From Candidatus Aminicenans sakinawicola JGI OTU-1 (lineage in GTDB: Bacteria; Acidobacteriota; Aminicenantia; Aminicenantales; Aminicenantaceae), in NCBI GenBank assembly GCA_000493965.1, contig AWNV01000021.1, positions 2,429-44,839 on the forward strand: DNA of 42,411 nt, in the 5' to 3' direction. The first letter of the stretch is position 1, and every line of letters begins with the position of its first letter. A program made the translations under genes and the position numbers. The notes beneath the pieces are model-generated. The model saw only the letters and a list, made by a program, of their open reading frames with translations, searched no databases and was not told the origin of the DNA. This document shows, piece by piece, positions 34,239 to 41,798 of this stretch.

Positions 34239-34852
34239 GGTCTCTCCTTTTGACTGATTTCTTCTGATGAAGACATGACGCCGGGGGGTAGAATATAAGT
34301 TGCATTTAAGGAAAATTCCACGCATCTATTATTTTGTATTGTCCTTTGAGTGGAAGAGATTAAATTGACATTGCTGAAATGGGGGCTGTTTTCCAGGTTG
34401 TAAATGTAGTCTGCTATTAAATTGTTAGAAAGAGCCAGCCCTTTTATGTTGACTATTTGGTTATTATAATTTGCTTCTGAAAGCCATACCCAATCGGGGA
34501 TATTCTTGCTTATCTGGTCCATAATTGTAACGGCTGTTCCCTGCTGGGATTTTAATTGATTGATAAGATTTATTTTTCTTTCGAAAAGGTCCCTTTGTTG
34601 CTGTAGTGTGTCTAGTTTAACTAAAACATCCTCGAGATTCCTTTTTTCTTGCTTAGCTTCTATTAAAAGGTTTTCTTCACTAGTAAACGTTTTCCGCTGC
34701 AGAAGGAAAAATGCCACACAAACTATAATCAAAAGGAGAAAAATTAAGCTACCTAAGGGCTTCTTTTTTTCTTCTTTAAATTCAAGAGGCAGAATTTCTG
34801 ACGGCTTTTTTATAATTTTTGTTTCGGGTTTTAATAAGTTTATCCTTATCAT
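34235..34852 (-). CDS. pilN: Pilus assembly protein PilN
   Basis: A 205-residue inner-membrane partner of PilO and PilM. It starts with the conserved MIRINLLKPE segment that binds PilM. One membrane helix follows (LGSLIFLLLIIVCVAFFLL, about residues 33-51), then a coiled coil and a periplasmic domain (IPDWVWLSEANYNNQIVNI). Length is normal. It starts 3 bases after the end of the displaced pilM C-terminus and overlaps pilO by 4 bases. Confidence 0.92.
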   Translation of the reverse strand: MIRINLLKPETKIIKKPSEILPLEFKEEKKKPLGSLIFLLLIIVCVAFFLLQRKTFTSEENLLIEAKQEKRNLEDVLVKLDTLQQQRDLFERKINLINQLKSQQGTAVTIMDQISKNIPDWVWLSEANYNNQIVNIKGLALSNNLIADYIYNLENSPHFSNVNLISSTQRTIQNNRCVEFSLNATYILPPGVMSSSEEISQKERP

Positions 34853-34855
34853 TGT

Positions 34856-35946
34856 TTATCTTTCCATTTTTCTTGATGCAAGTCCTGTTGCTACTCCAAA
34901 AAGAGCAGCCATTTCTTCAAAATAAATACTTTCGAATTTCTTTTCGTCAAAAAAGATATTCCGAAAAGGATTAAATATTTCTGTTTTAATATTGAATTTT
35001 TGTTCAAAACTGCTGGGAAGATCTTTTAATTTTGACAGGCCACCGCTTAAAAAGATTGATTCGATCTTCTTTTCCTTTATTTCTCCGGTATTTCTCCGGC
35101 TTCGTAGAAAGAAAAAGTTTTTTCAATTTCTTCGAGTAGATTTTGCATATTCATATTCAGTACTATTTGAAATTGTTCAGGCTGAACGTTTTTGACTGGC
35201 AGGCCTTTGATTGCCTTTTCGGCATCGTCGATACTGATATTTAAATCTTTGCTCAAATTTTCTGTGAATATGGAGCCGCCTATGGGCAGATCGAGGAACA
35301 ATTGGGGAATTTTCTTTTCGATAATGATGACATTCGTGGTGTTTGCTCCAAGATTAATTATTGCAATTGTCTTATCGTCTAGAATTTCAGGGTAATTTAT
35401 TTCCATTGCATTTTGAAGAGCAAATACATCAACTTCGATGGCCTTTAAATTTTTATTTATCTGATGAATGACATTGCTGTAATTAGCAATCTTATCTTTC
35501 TTAGCTGCTACAAGAAGAATGTCGAGATTTCTTTCCTGTGAAGATGAAGGCGGTCTTAATATAGCATAGTCGACATTTGTTTCTTCATAAGGATAAGGAA
35601 TGTTGTGTTTTGCTTCCCAGATTATTGATTCAGCCAGCTCTTGTGTTTCCATAGAGGGAAGCGCTATTTTCTTGATTATCACAGAGTTCCCGGAGATTGA
35701 AATTACTACATTTTTGTTTGAGATTTTATTTTCATCAAAAACCATTCTAATGGTTTCTGCAACTGCAGCAGAGTCGATAATTGTGCCTTCGACTATGGTA
35801 TCATGAGGAAGGAGTTCATAACCAATTTTTTTGACTTCATAGATGTCTTCGTTATCTCTTTTCTTAGTTTTTAATTCAACCGCTTTAATTGAGTAAGAAC
35901 CAATATCTATCCCAACCAATCCTTTTTCTCGACTGAATCCGAACAT
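34856..35946 (-). pseudogene. pilM: Pilus ATP-binding protein PilM, broken by an 11-bp duplication
   Basis: PilM is a cytoplasmic actin-like ATP-binding protein that recruits PilN. The frame from 35946 shows GIDIGSYSIKAVEL and continues to residue 289, where it stops at 35077 after GEIPEK. The missing C-terminus is in another frame (IESIFLSGGLSKL ... FNPFRNIFF ... ALFGVATGLASRKM), ending at 34856. The cause is visible: CCGGAGAAATA occurs twice in tandem (35079-35100). Removing one copy restores GEIKEKKIES and one frame of 359 residues, the normal PilM length. As written, the cell would make a truncated PilM lacking the last ~70 residues of the fold. Gap to coaD is 15 bases. Confidence 0.92.
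35079..35100. repeat. 11-bp tandem duplication inside pilM
   Basis: TATTTCTCCGG repeats exactly twice on the plus strand (35079-35089, 35090-35100). Eleven is not a multiple of three, so the second copy shifts the pilM frame. One copy fewer gives the normal protein. Confidence 0.95.
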
Positions 35947-35961
35947 TTTTTTCTTCCCTTT

Positions 35962-36462
35962 TTATGTTTGGGTATTTTGAATCTTTTTTGATTTTTCTTT
36001 TAATTTTTTTTCCACGTTTCCTGGGACCAATCCTTTAAGACAACCTCCCAGCATTGAAACTTCCTTAACCAATTTTGAGCTGAGAAAAGAATAATTTAAA
36101 CTTGGCATCATAAAAAAAGTTTCTATTTCCGGATTGAGTTTCCTGTTCATTAAAGCCATTTGAAATTCGTACTCAAAATCGGATATGGCCCTAAGACCCC
36201 GAATCACTATATCACAATTATTCTTTTTTGCAAAATCAACAAGAAGTCCATCGAATGATTTTACTTCGACTCTCTCTTCATTAGAAAAAATATCCTGAAT
36301 CATGCTTTTCCTTTCTTTAGTCGTAAAGAGAGGGACTTTTTTGGGATTTTCTAGAACAGCCATTATTATATTATCGAATATTTTAAGTCCTCTTTCTATT
36401 ATATCAACATGTCCGTTTGTTATTGGATCGAAAGATCCAGGATATACTGCTTTTTTTTTCAC
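35962..36462 (-). CDS. coaD: Phosphopantetheine adenylyltransferase CoaD
   Basis: A 166-residue nucleotidyltransferase for the fourth step of CoA synthesis (4'-phosphopantetheine + ATP to dephospho-CoA). The PGSFDPITNGHVDII block holds the T/HxGH motif, and NCDIVIRGLRAISDFEYEFQ and YSFLSSKLVKEV match the family's substrate and ATP sites. The start is GTG at 36462; no in-frame ATG fits the conserved first strand (KKKAVYPGSF). rsmD, a common upstream partner, is absent. A consensus-like promoter lies ahead, and pilM follows by 15 bases, so this gene probably opens the pil operon. Confidence 0.95.
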   Translation of the reverse strand: MKKKAVYPGSFDPITNGHVDIIERGLKIFDNIIMAVLENPKKVPLFTTKERKSMIQDIFSNEERVEVKSFDGLLVDFAKKNNCDIVIRGLRAISDFEYEFQMALMNRKLNPEIETFFMMPSLNYSFLSSKLVKEVSMLGGCLKGLVPGNVEKKLKEKSKKIQNTQT

Positions 36463-36803
36463 AAATCCACCATTAGCAACCTTATTTCCTCTGCGTTTCT
36501 TTCTTTATTATCAAAATAATTTTGCTTTGTCAATTTAAAATGTAAAATATTTGCACATTATTATACCGAATTAGTCCTGAGATGATTCTTTTTCATTGTT
36601 AAAAAACTGTACTAGACTGTCAATTACCTGTATAGAGGATTCTCATGGTGATTTTTTTTGATTGTTCCTCACCCAAAGGAGTGAGACAAGGTAATCATTT
36701 TATCCGCATAACGGCATCAACATTTGCCTAGTTTTTTATTTATTGTATTGATTTATTTTGGCGTTTGCAACAAAATAGAGATATGAAAAAAGGGGGATTT
36801 TTC
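36463..36803. other. Divergent intergenic region coaD/pcm
   Basis: About 340 bases without a supported gene. The left part holds the coaD promoter. Near 36668-36685 CTCAC and GTGAG can form a weak 5-bp hairpin with an 8-base loop. The promoter for pcm must be in the right half, but no clear boxes are seen. Confidence 0.5.
36505..36533 (-). promoter_or_regulatory. Consensus-like promoter of coaD and the pil operon
   Basis: Read on the minus strand: TTGACA (36533-36528), exactly 17 bases, then TAATAA (36510-36505), 42 bases before the coaD GTG. The -35 is perfect. Since gaps down to the last lipoprotein are all under 20 bases, this may drive eight genes. Confidence 0.55.
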
Positions 36804-37493
36804 ATGATTCCAATAATTGCTTTTATTTCCTTCTTTTTATTGTTTGGAGAAGATGACTTCTACTCAGCGAAGCGGAGAGAAATGGTTCGCAGGCAGTTTC
36901 AAGCTCGTGATATTGTTGATGAGAAGGTTCTGGAAGTAATGGGAAAGGTTCCAAGGCATCTTTTTATTGATAAACAGTATTGGGCACAGGCATATGAAGA
37001 TTATCCTCTGCCTATTGATGAGGGACAAACGATTTCCCAGCCTTATATTGTTGCTTTGATGACCCAGACTTTAAATTTGAATAGAGGAGAAAAGGTGTTG
37101 GAAATCGGAACTGGCTCTGGATACCAGGCTGCTGTCCTTGCCCATTTAACAGACGAGGTTTATTCTGTTGAAATAAGGAATAAGCTTGCAAAAAAAGCAT
37201 CCCTAATACTGAAAAGCCTGAATTATGGCAATGTAAGTATTAAAACAGGAGATGGTTATTTTGGATGGGAGGAACATGCACCTTTTGATGCTATTTTAAT
37301 AACTTGTGCAGCCAATCACGTTCCACCTCCTCTTTTAGAGCAGCTTGCAGAGGGTGGAAGGCTTATTATTCCTCTTGGGAGCACTCTATATTTTCAAACT
37401 CTTACCTGTATTACAAAAGTGAAAGGGAAACCTGAAGTCAAACATATTTTAGGTGTTCGTTTCGTTCCCATGGTTGGAGAAGCGGAGAAATAG
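36804..37493 (+). CDS. pcm: Protein-L-isoaspartate O-methyltransferase, membrane-targeted or secreted
   Basis: PCM methylates isoaspartyl residues in aged proteins with S-adenosylmethionine so they can be repaired. The catalytic fold is clear: REMVRRQFQARDIVDEKVLE at the start of the domain, the substrate loop ISQPYIVALMTQ, SAM loop LEIGTGSGYQAAVLAHL, and ITCAANHVPPPLLEQL. The domain is preceded by a hydrophobic leader (MIPIIAFISFFLLFG), so it is probably exported or anchored, unlike E. coli PCM. I chose ATG 36804 because GGGGGA stands 6 bases ahead; ATG 36783 and TTG 36765 are in frame and also possible. The last 45 bases overlap the end of the opposite-strand membrane protein gene. Confidence 0.9.
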   Translation: MIPIIAFISFFLLFGEDDFYSAKRREMVRRQFQARDIVDEKVLEVMGKVPRHLFIDKQYWAQAYEDYPLPIDEGQTISQPYIVALMTQTLNLNRGEKVLEIGTGSGYQAAVLAHLTDEVYSVEIRNKLAKKASLILKSLNYGNVSIKTGDGYFGWEEHAPFDAILITCAANHVPPPLLEQLAEGGRLIIPLGSTLYFQTLTCITKVKGKPEVKHILGVRFVPMVGEAEK

Positions 37494-39962
37494 AATCGTG
37501 AGTAAATAACCTCCAGCTGCCAGGATAAGGACAAGATTGTATCCTCCCCAGAATGCAATTATAAGAGCTATTATAGAACACACAACAGAGGAAAAAGCAT
37601 TTGTTGCCCAAGCCCAGGGAATCAGCTTTTTTTGCTCGTGCTGTATCAGCCGGATTCCTGTAGGAAATGGAAAGCCCATAAGGAAGCCTAGTGGAAAAAC
37701 TAGCAAAAATGTCAGGAGGATCCTTATGTTAATGTTGAAACCTATGAAGATCTCATACAGAAATTTTAAAGATATTAGAATAGCAGAGATGAAACAAGCA
37801 CAAAAAATTAGGCATAAGGTAAGGTTCTTCTTGAGATTCTTGCCCAGAATTTTTTTAGATAAAAAACTTCCAAGCCCGGATGAAAAGAGCAAAGAGAAGA
37901 GGATTATGGATACAGAATAGAGGGGGTGACCAAGAAAAAGGATGAATTTCTGGATTAAGGTTATTTCCACAAACATGAATGACATTCCAATCAAGCTGAA
38001 ATAAAAAAGAATTTTGAGCAAGGTCTTCCTACTACCTATTTTTGACTTTTGGAAGATAAAAAAGGGTAGAAATATCAATATAAAAGCTATTACAATGGAT
38101 TGAATGAGTAAAAAAGGGACTAAAAATTCCCCGTTGAGAAATGGCAGCCACTTTTGGCCGAGTGCTTTATAAGTGGTTTTTATTTTATTTATCTTGAAAA
38201 AGTTTGAGAAAAACGGTTGGTTGTCTGATACAGGTTTAACTTGAAAAAGGTATTTTTTATAGAAGTTTTTTCTTTTGGATGGGGAGAGGAGCTGGAGTGA
38301 AATGTTATAGTAGAGAGGAGTGTCAAATTTATTAAAAATGTTTACTTCTTCAGCTTTTATTCCGGGATAGTAGACTAAATCGAAGAGAAACCTTTCAGCA
38401 TTGTTTTTTGTGATTTGGATTTCTTTCTTGGAGAATGGGGTCTTTTTTACAAGATAAGTTATGGTCCCCCAGCTTCGGATAGCTATAATGTGGTATGCAG
38501 GGTCTTTTTTATTTTTTTCTAATGCTTCGATCCAGATAGCCAGAATTCTTATTTCCTGTCTTGGAGGAGGGAGTAAATACAAGCTTATACTGGCTATCCC
38601 TTCCGGAGATAGTTTGTTTAGAATATTTACGAATGACTCGACTGTATAGAGATAATTTTCGCCAAATCCGTACAGGCCTGTTCCGGATGGGCCAAAAATG
38701 TCTGTAAGAGAAAATGTAATTAAATCAAAAGAACATTTTTCTTTAATTAAAGCAGTACGTGTATTACCTGTGATAACCTGGACGTTTTTATTTAAATAGA
38801 GATTGCCTGAGAAGGAAGCCAGGTCCCTGCGCATAATTTTAACAATAAGAGGATTGCTTTCGATCACTTTAATCAGGGGGGCATTATTGATAAGTGCTGA
38901 AATAACATCAGCCCCCCCCTTTGGTTCGATAATAAGGGTACGCGGCCTTTTTAAAATAGAATAAGGAAGGGAAGAAGGCAAATTGGAGAGATATTCCAAA
39001 GCTGGATCTTGCAGATTATTAAATTGAGTAACAGAAGTCAGTTCCCCTCCATCAATAGAAAGGCCGAGTTGGTGGGGAAGTTTTTTTGTATACAAAAGGC
39101 TCAGCCCGGGTGCAAATCTTACAGCAGGGGATTCGATTATATCTACCCGCGATATGGAATTCCACTTGGTAAAGATCTGTTTTGCATTGGGGTACCGCAA
39201 GGCCACAGGGAGGGCTTTGAAAGGAGAGATTCTAAAGCTGAGCCAGGATGGTGTACATACAAAGAGCCCTACCTCTCCAAGCATAATTAAGGCTAATAGC
39301 CCCTTGAAGAGAAGTGAACGTTTTGTGCTGAACAGGAAGGAGGAAAATAAGGCTAAAAAGGAAATGAAAAGGATAACTCCCCTGTCTCCTGCTGGCATGA
39401 AAATAAAGAGGGGAATCATAGTGCCGACTCCTGCTCCAAAAAGATCAGAGAAATAGATCTTATTGACATGCTCAGAGCAGCTTGTAATTGCAAAAGATAT
39501 AGTTAACCCGGCGAACAGGAAGGGAATACTAAGGAAAAAATAGAAAATAAAGATTAAGAATATTTGGTTGTTGTCCCAAGACAACTTGATAAAATCAAAA
39601 GGGATGGCGTTAGTAAGAAAAAAAATGAGAAAAATAGAAAGAGAATAAAGTAGGGAAGAAATGGACAAAAACTTTTCATGGTCTATGGAATGAATTTTTT
39701 TAAAAAAGGTCAAGAAAGAGCCGCTGGCTCCATATCCCAGAAAGGCTATACTAACCACCCAAAAGGCAAAGTGATATTGCTGTGATATAGAAAAGTACCT
39801 AGTGAGGCATATTTCCAGACAGAGGGTTGCTGATGATATGAAAAATATTCCTGCTAGAAAACGGAAACGTAGCTTTTTCAACTGATTATAACGCAAGAGA
39901 AATAGCCGTCCACAAATATGATCAGATGAAAAAATGATATAATAGAAGAAGAAAAATTTCAA
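37449..39962 (-). CDS. Large membrane protein with spermidine-synthase-like core
   Basis: An 837-residue protein with three parts. The N-terminal ~230 residues contain about seven membrane helices. A soluble middle (about 250-590) carries a methyltransferase-like Rossmann domain resembling spermidine synthase (RTLIIEPKGGADVISALI, KVIESNPLIV, FDLITFSLTD). A second membrane block (about 600-830) has five or six helices. Such membrane-bound spermidine-synthase-like proteins occur in many bacteria; their substrate is not known. The GGADV loop replaces the usual GGGDG-like acidic loop, so polyamine synthesis is doubtful. The first codon is uncertain: TTG 39962 gives an odd Phe/Tyr-rich start, and a later TTG before LKKLRFRFLAGIFF may be right. 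Confidence 0.75.
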   Translation of the reverse strand: MKFFFFYYIIFSSDHICGRLFLLRYNQLKKLRFRFLAGIFFISSATLCLEICLTRYFSISQQYHFAFWVVSIAFLGYGASGSFLTFFKKIHSIDHEKFLSISSLLYSLSIFLIFFLTNAIPFDFIKLSWDNNQIFLIFIFYFFLSIPFLFAGLTISFAITSCSEHVNKIYFSDLFGAGVGTMIPLFIFMPAGDRGVILFISFLALFSSFLFSTKRSLLFKGLLALIMLGEVGLFVCTPSWLSFRISPFKALPVALRYPNAKQIFTKWNSISRVDIIESPAVRFAPGLSLLYTKKLPHQLGLSIDGGELTSVTQFNNLQDPALEYLSNLPSSLPYSILKRPRTLIIEPKGGADVISALINNAPLIKVIESNPLIVKIMRRDLASFSGNLYLNKNVQVITGNTRTALIKEKCSFDLITFSLTDIFGPSGTGLYGFGENYLYTVESFVNILNKLSPEGIASISLYLLPPPRQEIRILAIWIEALEKNKKDPAYHIIAIRSWGTITYLVKKTPFSKKEIQITKNNAERFLFDLVYYPGIKAEEVNIFNKFDTPLYYNISLQLLSPSKRKNFYKKYLFQVKPVSDNQPFFSNFFKINKIKTTYKALGQKWLPFLNGEFLVPFLLIQSIVIAFILIFLPFFIFQKSKIGSRKTLLKILFYFSLIGMSFMFVEITLIQKFILFLGHPLYSVSIILFSLLFSSGLGSFLSKKILGKNLKKNLTLCLIFCACFISAILISLKFLYEIFIGFNINIRILLTFLLVFPLGFLMGFPFPTGIRLIQHEQKKLIPWAWATNAFSSVVCSIIALIIAFWGGYNLVLILAAGGYLLTILFLRFSNHGNETNT

Positions 39963-40030
39963 ATGAATTCAAGCCAAACTTTAAGTTGATTTTCAAGGAT
40001 TCTTGTGATAATTTTGGATTCTAGAAGGAG

Positions 40031-41431
40031 ATGATTAAATTCGGCACTTCCGGTTGGCGAGGCGTAATGGGGGAAGAGTTTACTTTCCAAAATGTAAGGA
40101 TAGTTGTCCAGGCAATATCTAATTATTTAAAGAAGAAGTTTAACAGAGAGCATATCTCAGTCATAGTTAATTATGACACACGTTTTCTGTCAGAAAGATT
40201 TGCTTCTGAAGCAGCAAAGGTTCTTTCTCACAACAAGATTCATGTTTATCTTGCAGATAGAGATGCCCCTTCTCAAGCTCATGCTTACCAGGTGATTAAA
40301 AGGAAAGCTCAAGGGGGCATTAATTTTACAGCCTCTTTTAATCCTCCTGAATATAATGGTCTGAAGTATAACTCAGAAAAGGGGGCTCCTGCTCTTCCTG
40401 AGGAAACAGGTGAGATTGAAAGAGAAATCGAGTTTTTGAAGAAAGGACCTCCACCTGGCCTATATTATCCAAGGCCCGAATTTATTGAAAAAATTGACCT
40501 TCAGAAGGATTATCTTTCTTTCATTGAAGGCAAAATAGATTTTGACCTAATCCAGAAGTCAAAAATTAAGGTTGCTGTAGACTTGCTTTATGGAACGAGC
40601 AGAGAATATCTGGATGAAATTTTAGAAGAAAACCATATTCCGGTAGAGGAAATTCATGGTTATATAGATCCTTATTTCGGGGGAATTACGCCTTCGTGTA
40701 CAGAGGAAAACCTTAGAGAATTGAAAAAGTTTGTCAGGGAGAAAAAGTGTTGTGTGGGAATCGCTACAGATGCCGACGGAGACCGGTTCGGAATTATTGA
40801 CGAAAAGGGAAATTTCATTGTCCAGAATTTAATTATTTCTATATTGTTAGAATATCTTATATCAGAGAAAAATTGGCGAGGAGGAATTGCTCGTTCTGTG
40901 GCCACAACTCATCTTATCGACCGGATTGCACGGAAGTATGATTTGCCTCTTTACAAAACTCCGGTTGGGTTCAAGTACTTAGCTGATCTTTTCCTGAAAA
41001 ACAAAATCATTTTTGGTGGGGAAGAAAGTGCTTGTGTGGTTCTGAAGGATCATCTTCCAGAAAAAGATGGAATATTTACAGGGCTTCTGGTTGTGGAGAT
41101 GATGGCTGCTAGTGGGAAAACTATCTCCGGACTGATAGATGATTTGTTTCGCAAATACGGAACAAGGGTTGCAAAACAGGAGGAGATTCCTTTAACCTCG
41201 CAGAGAGAAAAAAAGTTGAAGAAATTAATAAAAAAGCCCCCTTCCAGGCTTGGAGACAGAGAAGTAGTCAATGTCGAAACTATTGAAGGGCTCAAATTGG
41301 ATTTTGATGATGACGATTGGATTTTATTCCGGCCTTCTGGAACCGCACCTGTGATAAGGTGTTATGCGGAGGCTGGAACTAGGAAAGAATTAAATAAGCT
41401 TATTAAGCTTGGATTGGAAAAGTTGCTGTGA
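40031..41431 (+). CDS. Phosphohexomutase (phosphoglucomutase/phosphomannomutase family)
   Basis: A 466-residue alpha-D-phosphohexomutase that moves phosphate between C1 and C6 of glucose or mannose. The four classical sites are in order. The phosphoserine loop is TASFNPPEYNG with Ser at about residue 102, the metal loop DADGDRFG is near 250, the sugar-specificity loop is GGEES, and the phosphate site is RPSGTAPVIRCY near 440. The serine loop has Phe where almost all members have His (TASHNP); the Ser and Asn are kept. The product could supply glucose 1-phosphate to GalU and mannose 1-phosphate for GDP-mannose used by the GT4 enzymes; this is inference. AAGGAG precedes the ATG. The ftsB-like gene overlaps its stop by one base. 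Confidence 0.93.
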   Translation: MIKFGTSGWRGVMGEEFTFQNVRIVVQAISNYLKKKFNREHISVIVNYDTRFLSERFASEAAKVLSHNKIHVYLADRDAPSQAHAYQVIKRKAQGGINFTASFNPPEYNGLKYNSEKGAPALPEETGEIEREIEFLKKGPPPGLYYPRPEFIEKIDLQKDYLSFIEGKIDFDLIQKSKIKVAVDLLYGTSREYLDEILEENHIPVEEIHGYIDPYFGGITPSCTEENLRELKKFVREKKCCVGIATDADGDRFGIIDEKGNFIVQNLIISILLEYLISEKNWRGGIARSVATTHLIDRIARKYDLPLYKTPVGFKYLADLFLKNKIIFGGEESACVVLKDHLPEKDGIFTGLLVVEMMAASGKTISGLIDDLFRKYGTRVAKQEEIPLTSQREKKLKKLIKKPPSRLGDREVVNVETIEGLKLDFDDDDWILFRPSGTAPVIRCYAEAGTRKELNKLIKLGLEKLL

Positions 41432-41733
41432 TGAGAAAGAAAAAAGAGAAGGATTTGTCCTTCAAGAAAAAACTTTTAGCAGTAGGATTGACTTTTTTGT
41501 TTCTGGTTTTGCTTATAGCTACATTCTTTGGAAAAAGAGGATTGATTGAAGTCTATCAAGCACAGAGAAATAAGAATGCATTGATTCAAGAAAAAGAACG
41601 GCTGAAGCAAGAAAAAGATAAGCTGCAAAAAGATATTGAGGAGTTGGAGAAAAATCCGAAGGCAGTTGAGAAAAAAGCTAGAGAAAAACTATGGCTGATG
41701 AAGCCAGACGAAATTGTTATCATAAAGAAATAA
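41431..41733 (+). CDS. FtsB/DivIC-family septum formation initiator
   Basis: A 100-residue bitopic cell-division protein: basic cytoplasmic start, one membrane helix (LLAVGLTFLFLVLLIATFFG, residues 14-33), a coiled coil (about 45-78) and the family's short tail with KAREKLWLMKPDEIVII. FtsB/DivIC-type proteins join FtsL and FtsQ/DivIB at the division site. The ATG at 41431 overlaps the mutase stop (TGATG); a GTG one codon earlier is less likely. Translational coupling to a sugar-phosphate mutase is a common neighbour pattern. Confidence 0.85.
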   Translation: MRKKKEKDLSFKKKLLAVGLTFLFLVLLIATFFGKRGLIEVYQAQRNKNALIQEKERLKQEKDKLQKDIEELEKNPKAVEKKAREKLWLMKPDEIVIIKK

Positions 41734-41785
41734 TACCTTTCTTTTTTAAAAAAGCCAGCAACAAGGAACAATAAATTATTAGCTT

Positions 41786-41798
41786 GGATAATTCAGGT
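41786..41798 (+). repeat. Solo end of the GRATWATYCAGGT repeat at the helicase start
   Basis: GGATAATTCAGGT matches the right terminal sequence of the 24103-24362 element. Its last two bases are the first two of the helicase GTG start codon, so it occupies the place of the ribosome site. No left end is seen upstream. Confidence 0.4.

Noticed and set aside
34239..34325. N-terminal extension of PilO
   Set aside because: It lies inside pilN; the inner ATG has the ribosome site and matches the family start.
36466..36540. Short minus-strand frame ending in the coaD start (TTG start, about 24 residues)
   Set aside because: The same bases form a consensus-like promoter, and no ribosome site or family supports the peptide.
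39080..39100. TTTTGTATACAAAA palindrome
   Set aside because: It lies deep inside the large membrane-protein gene and is best explained as chance.
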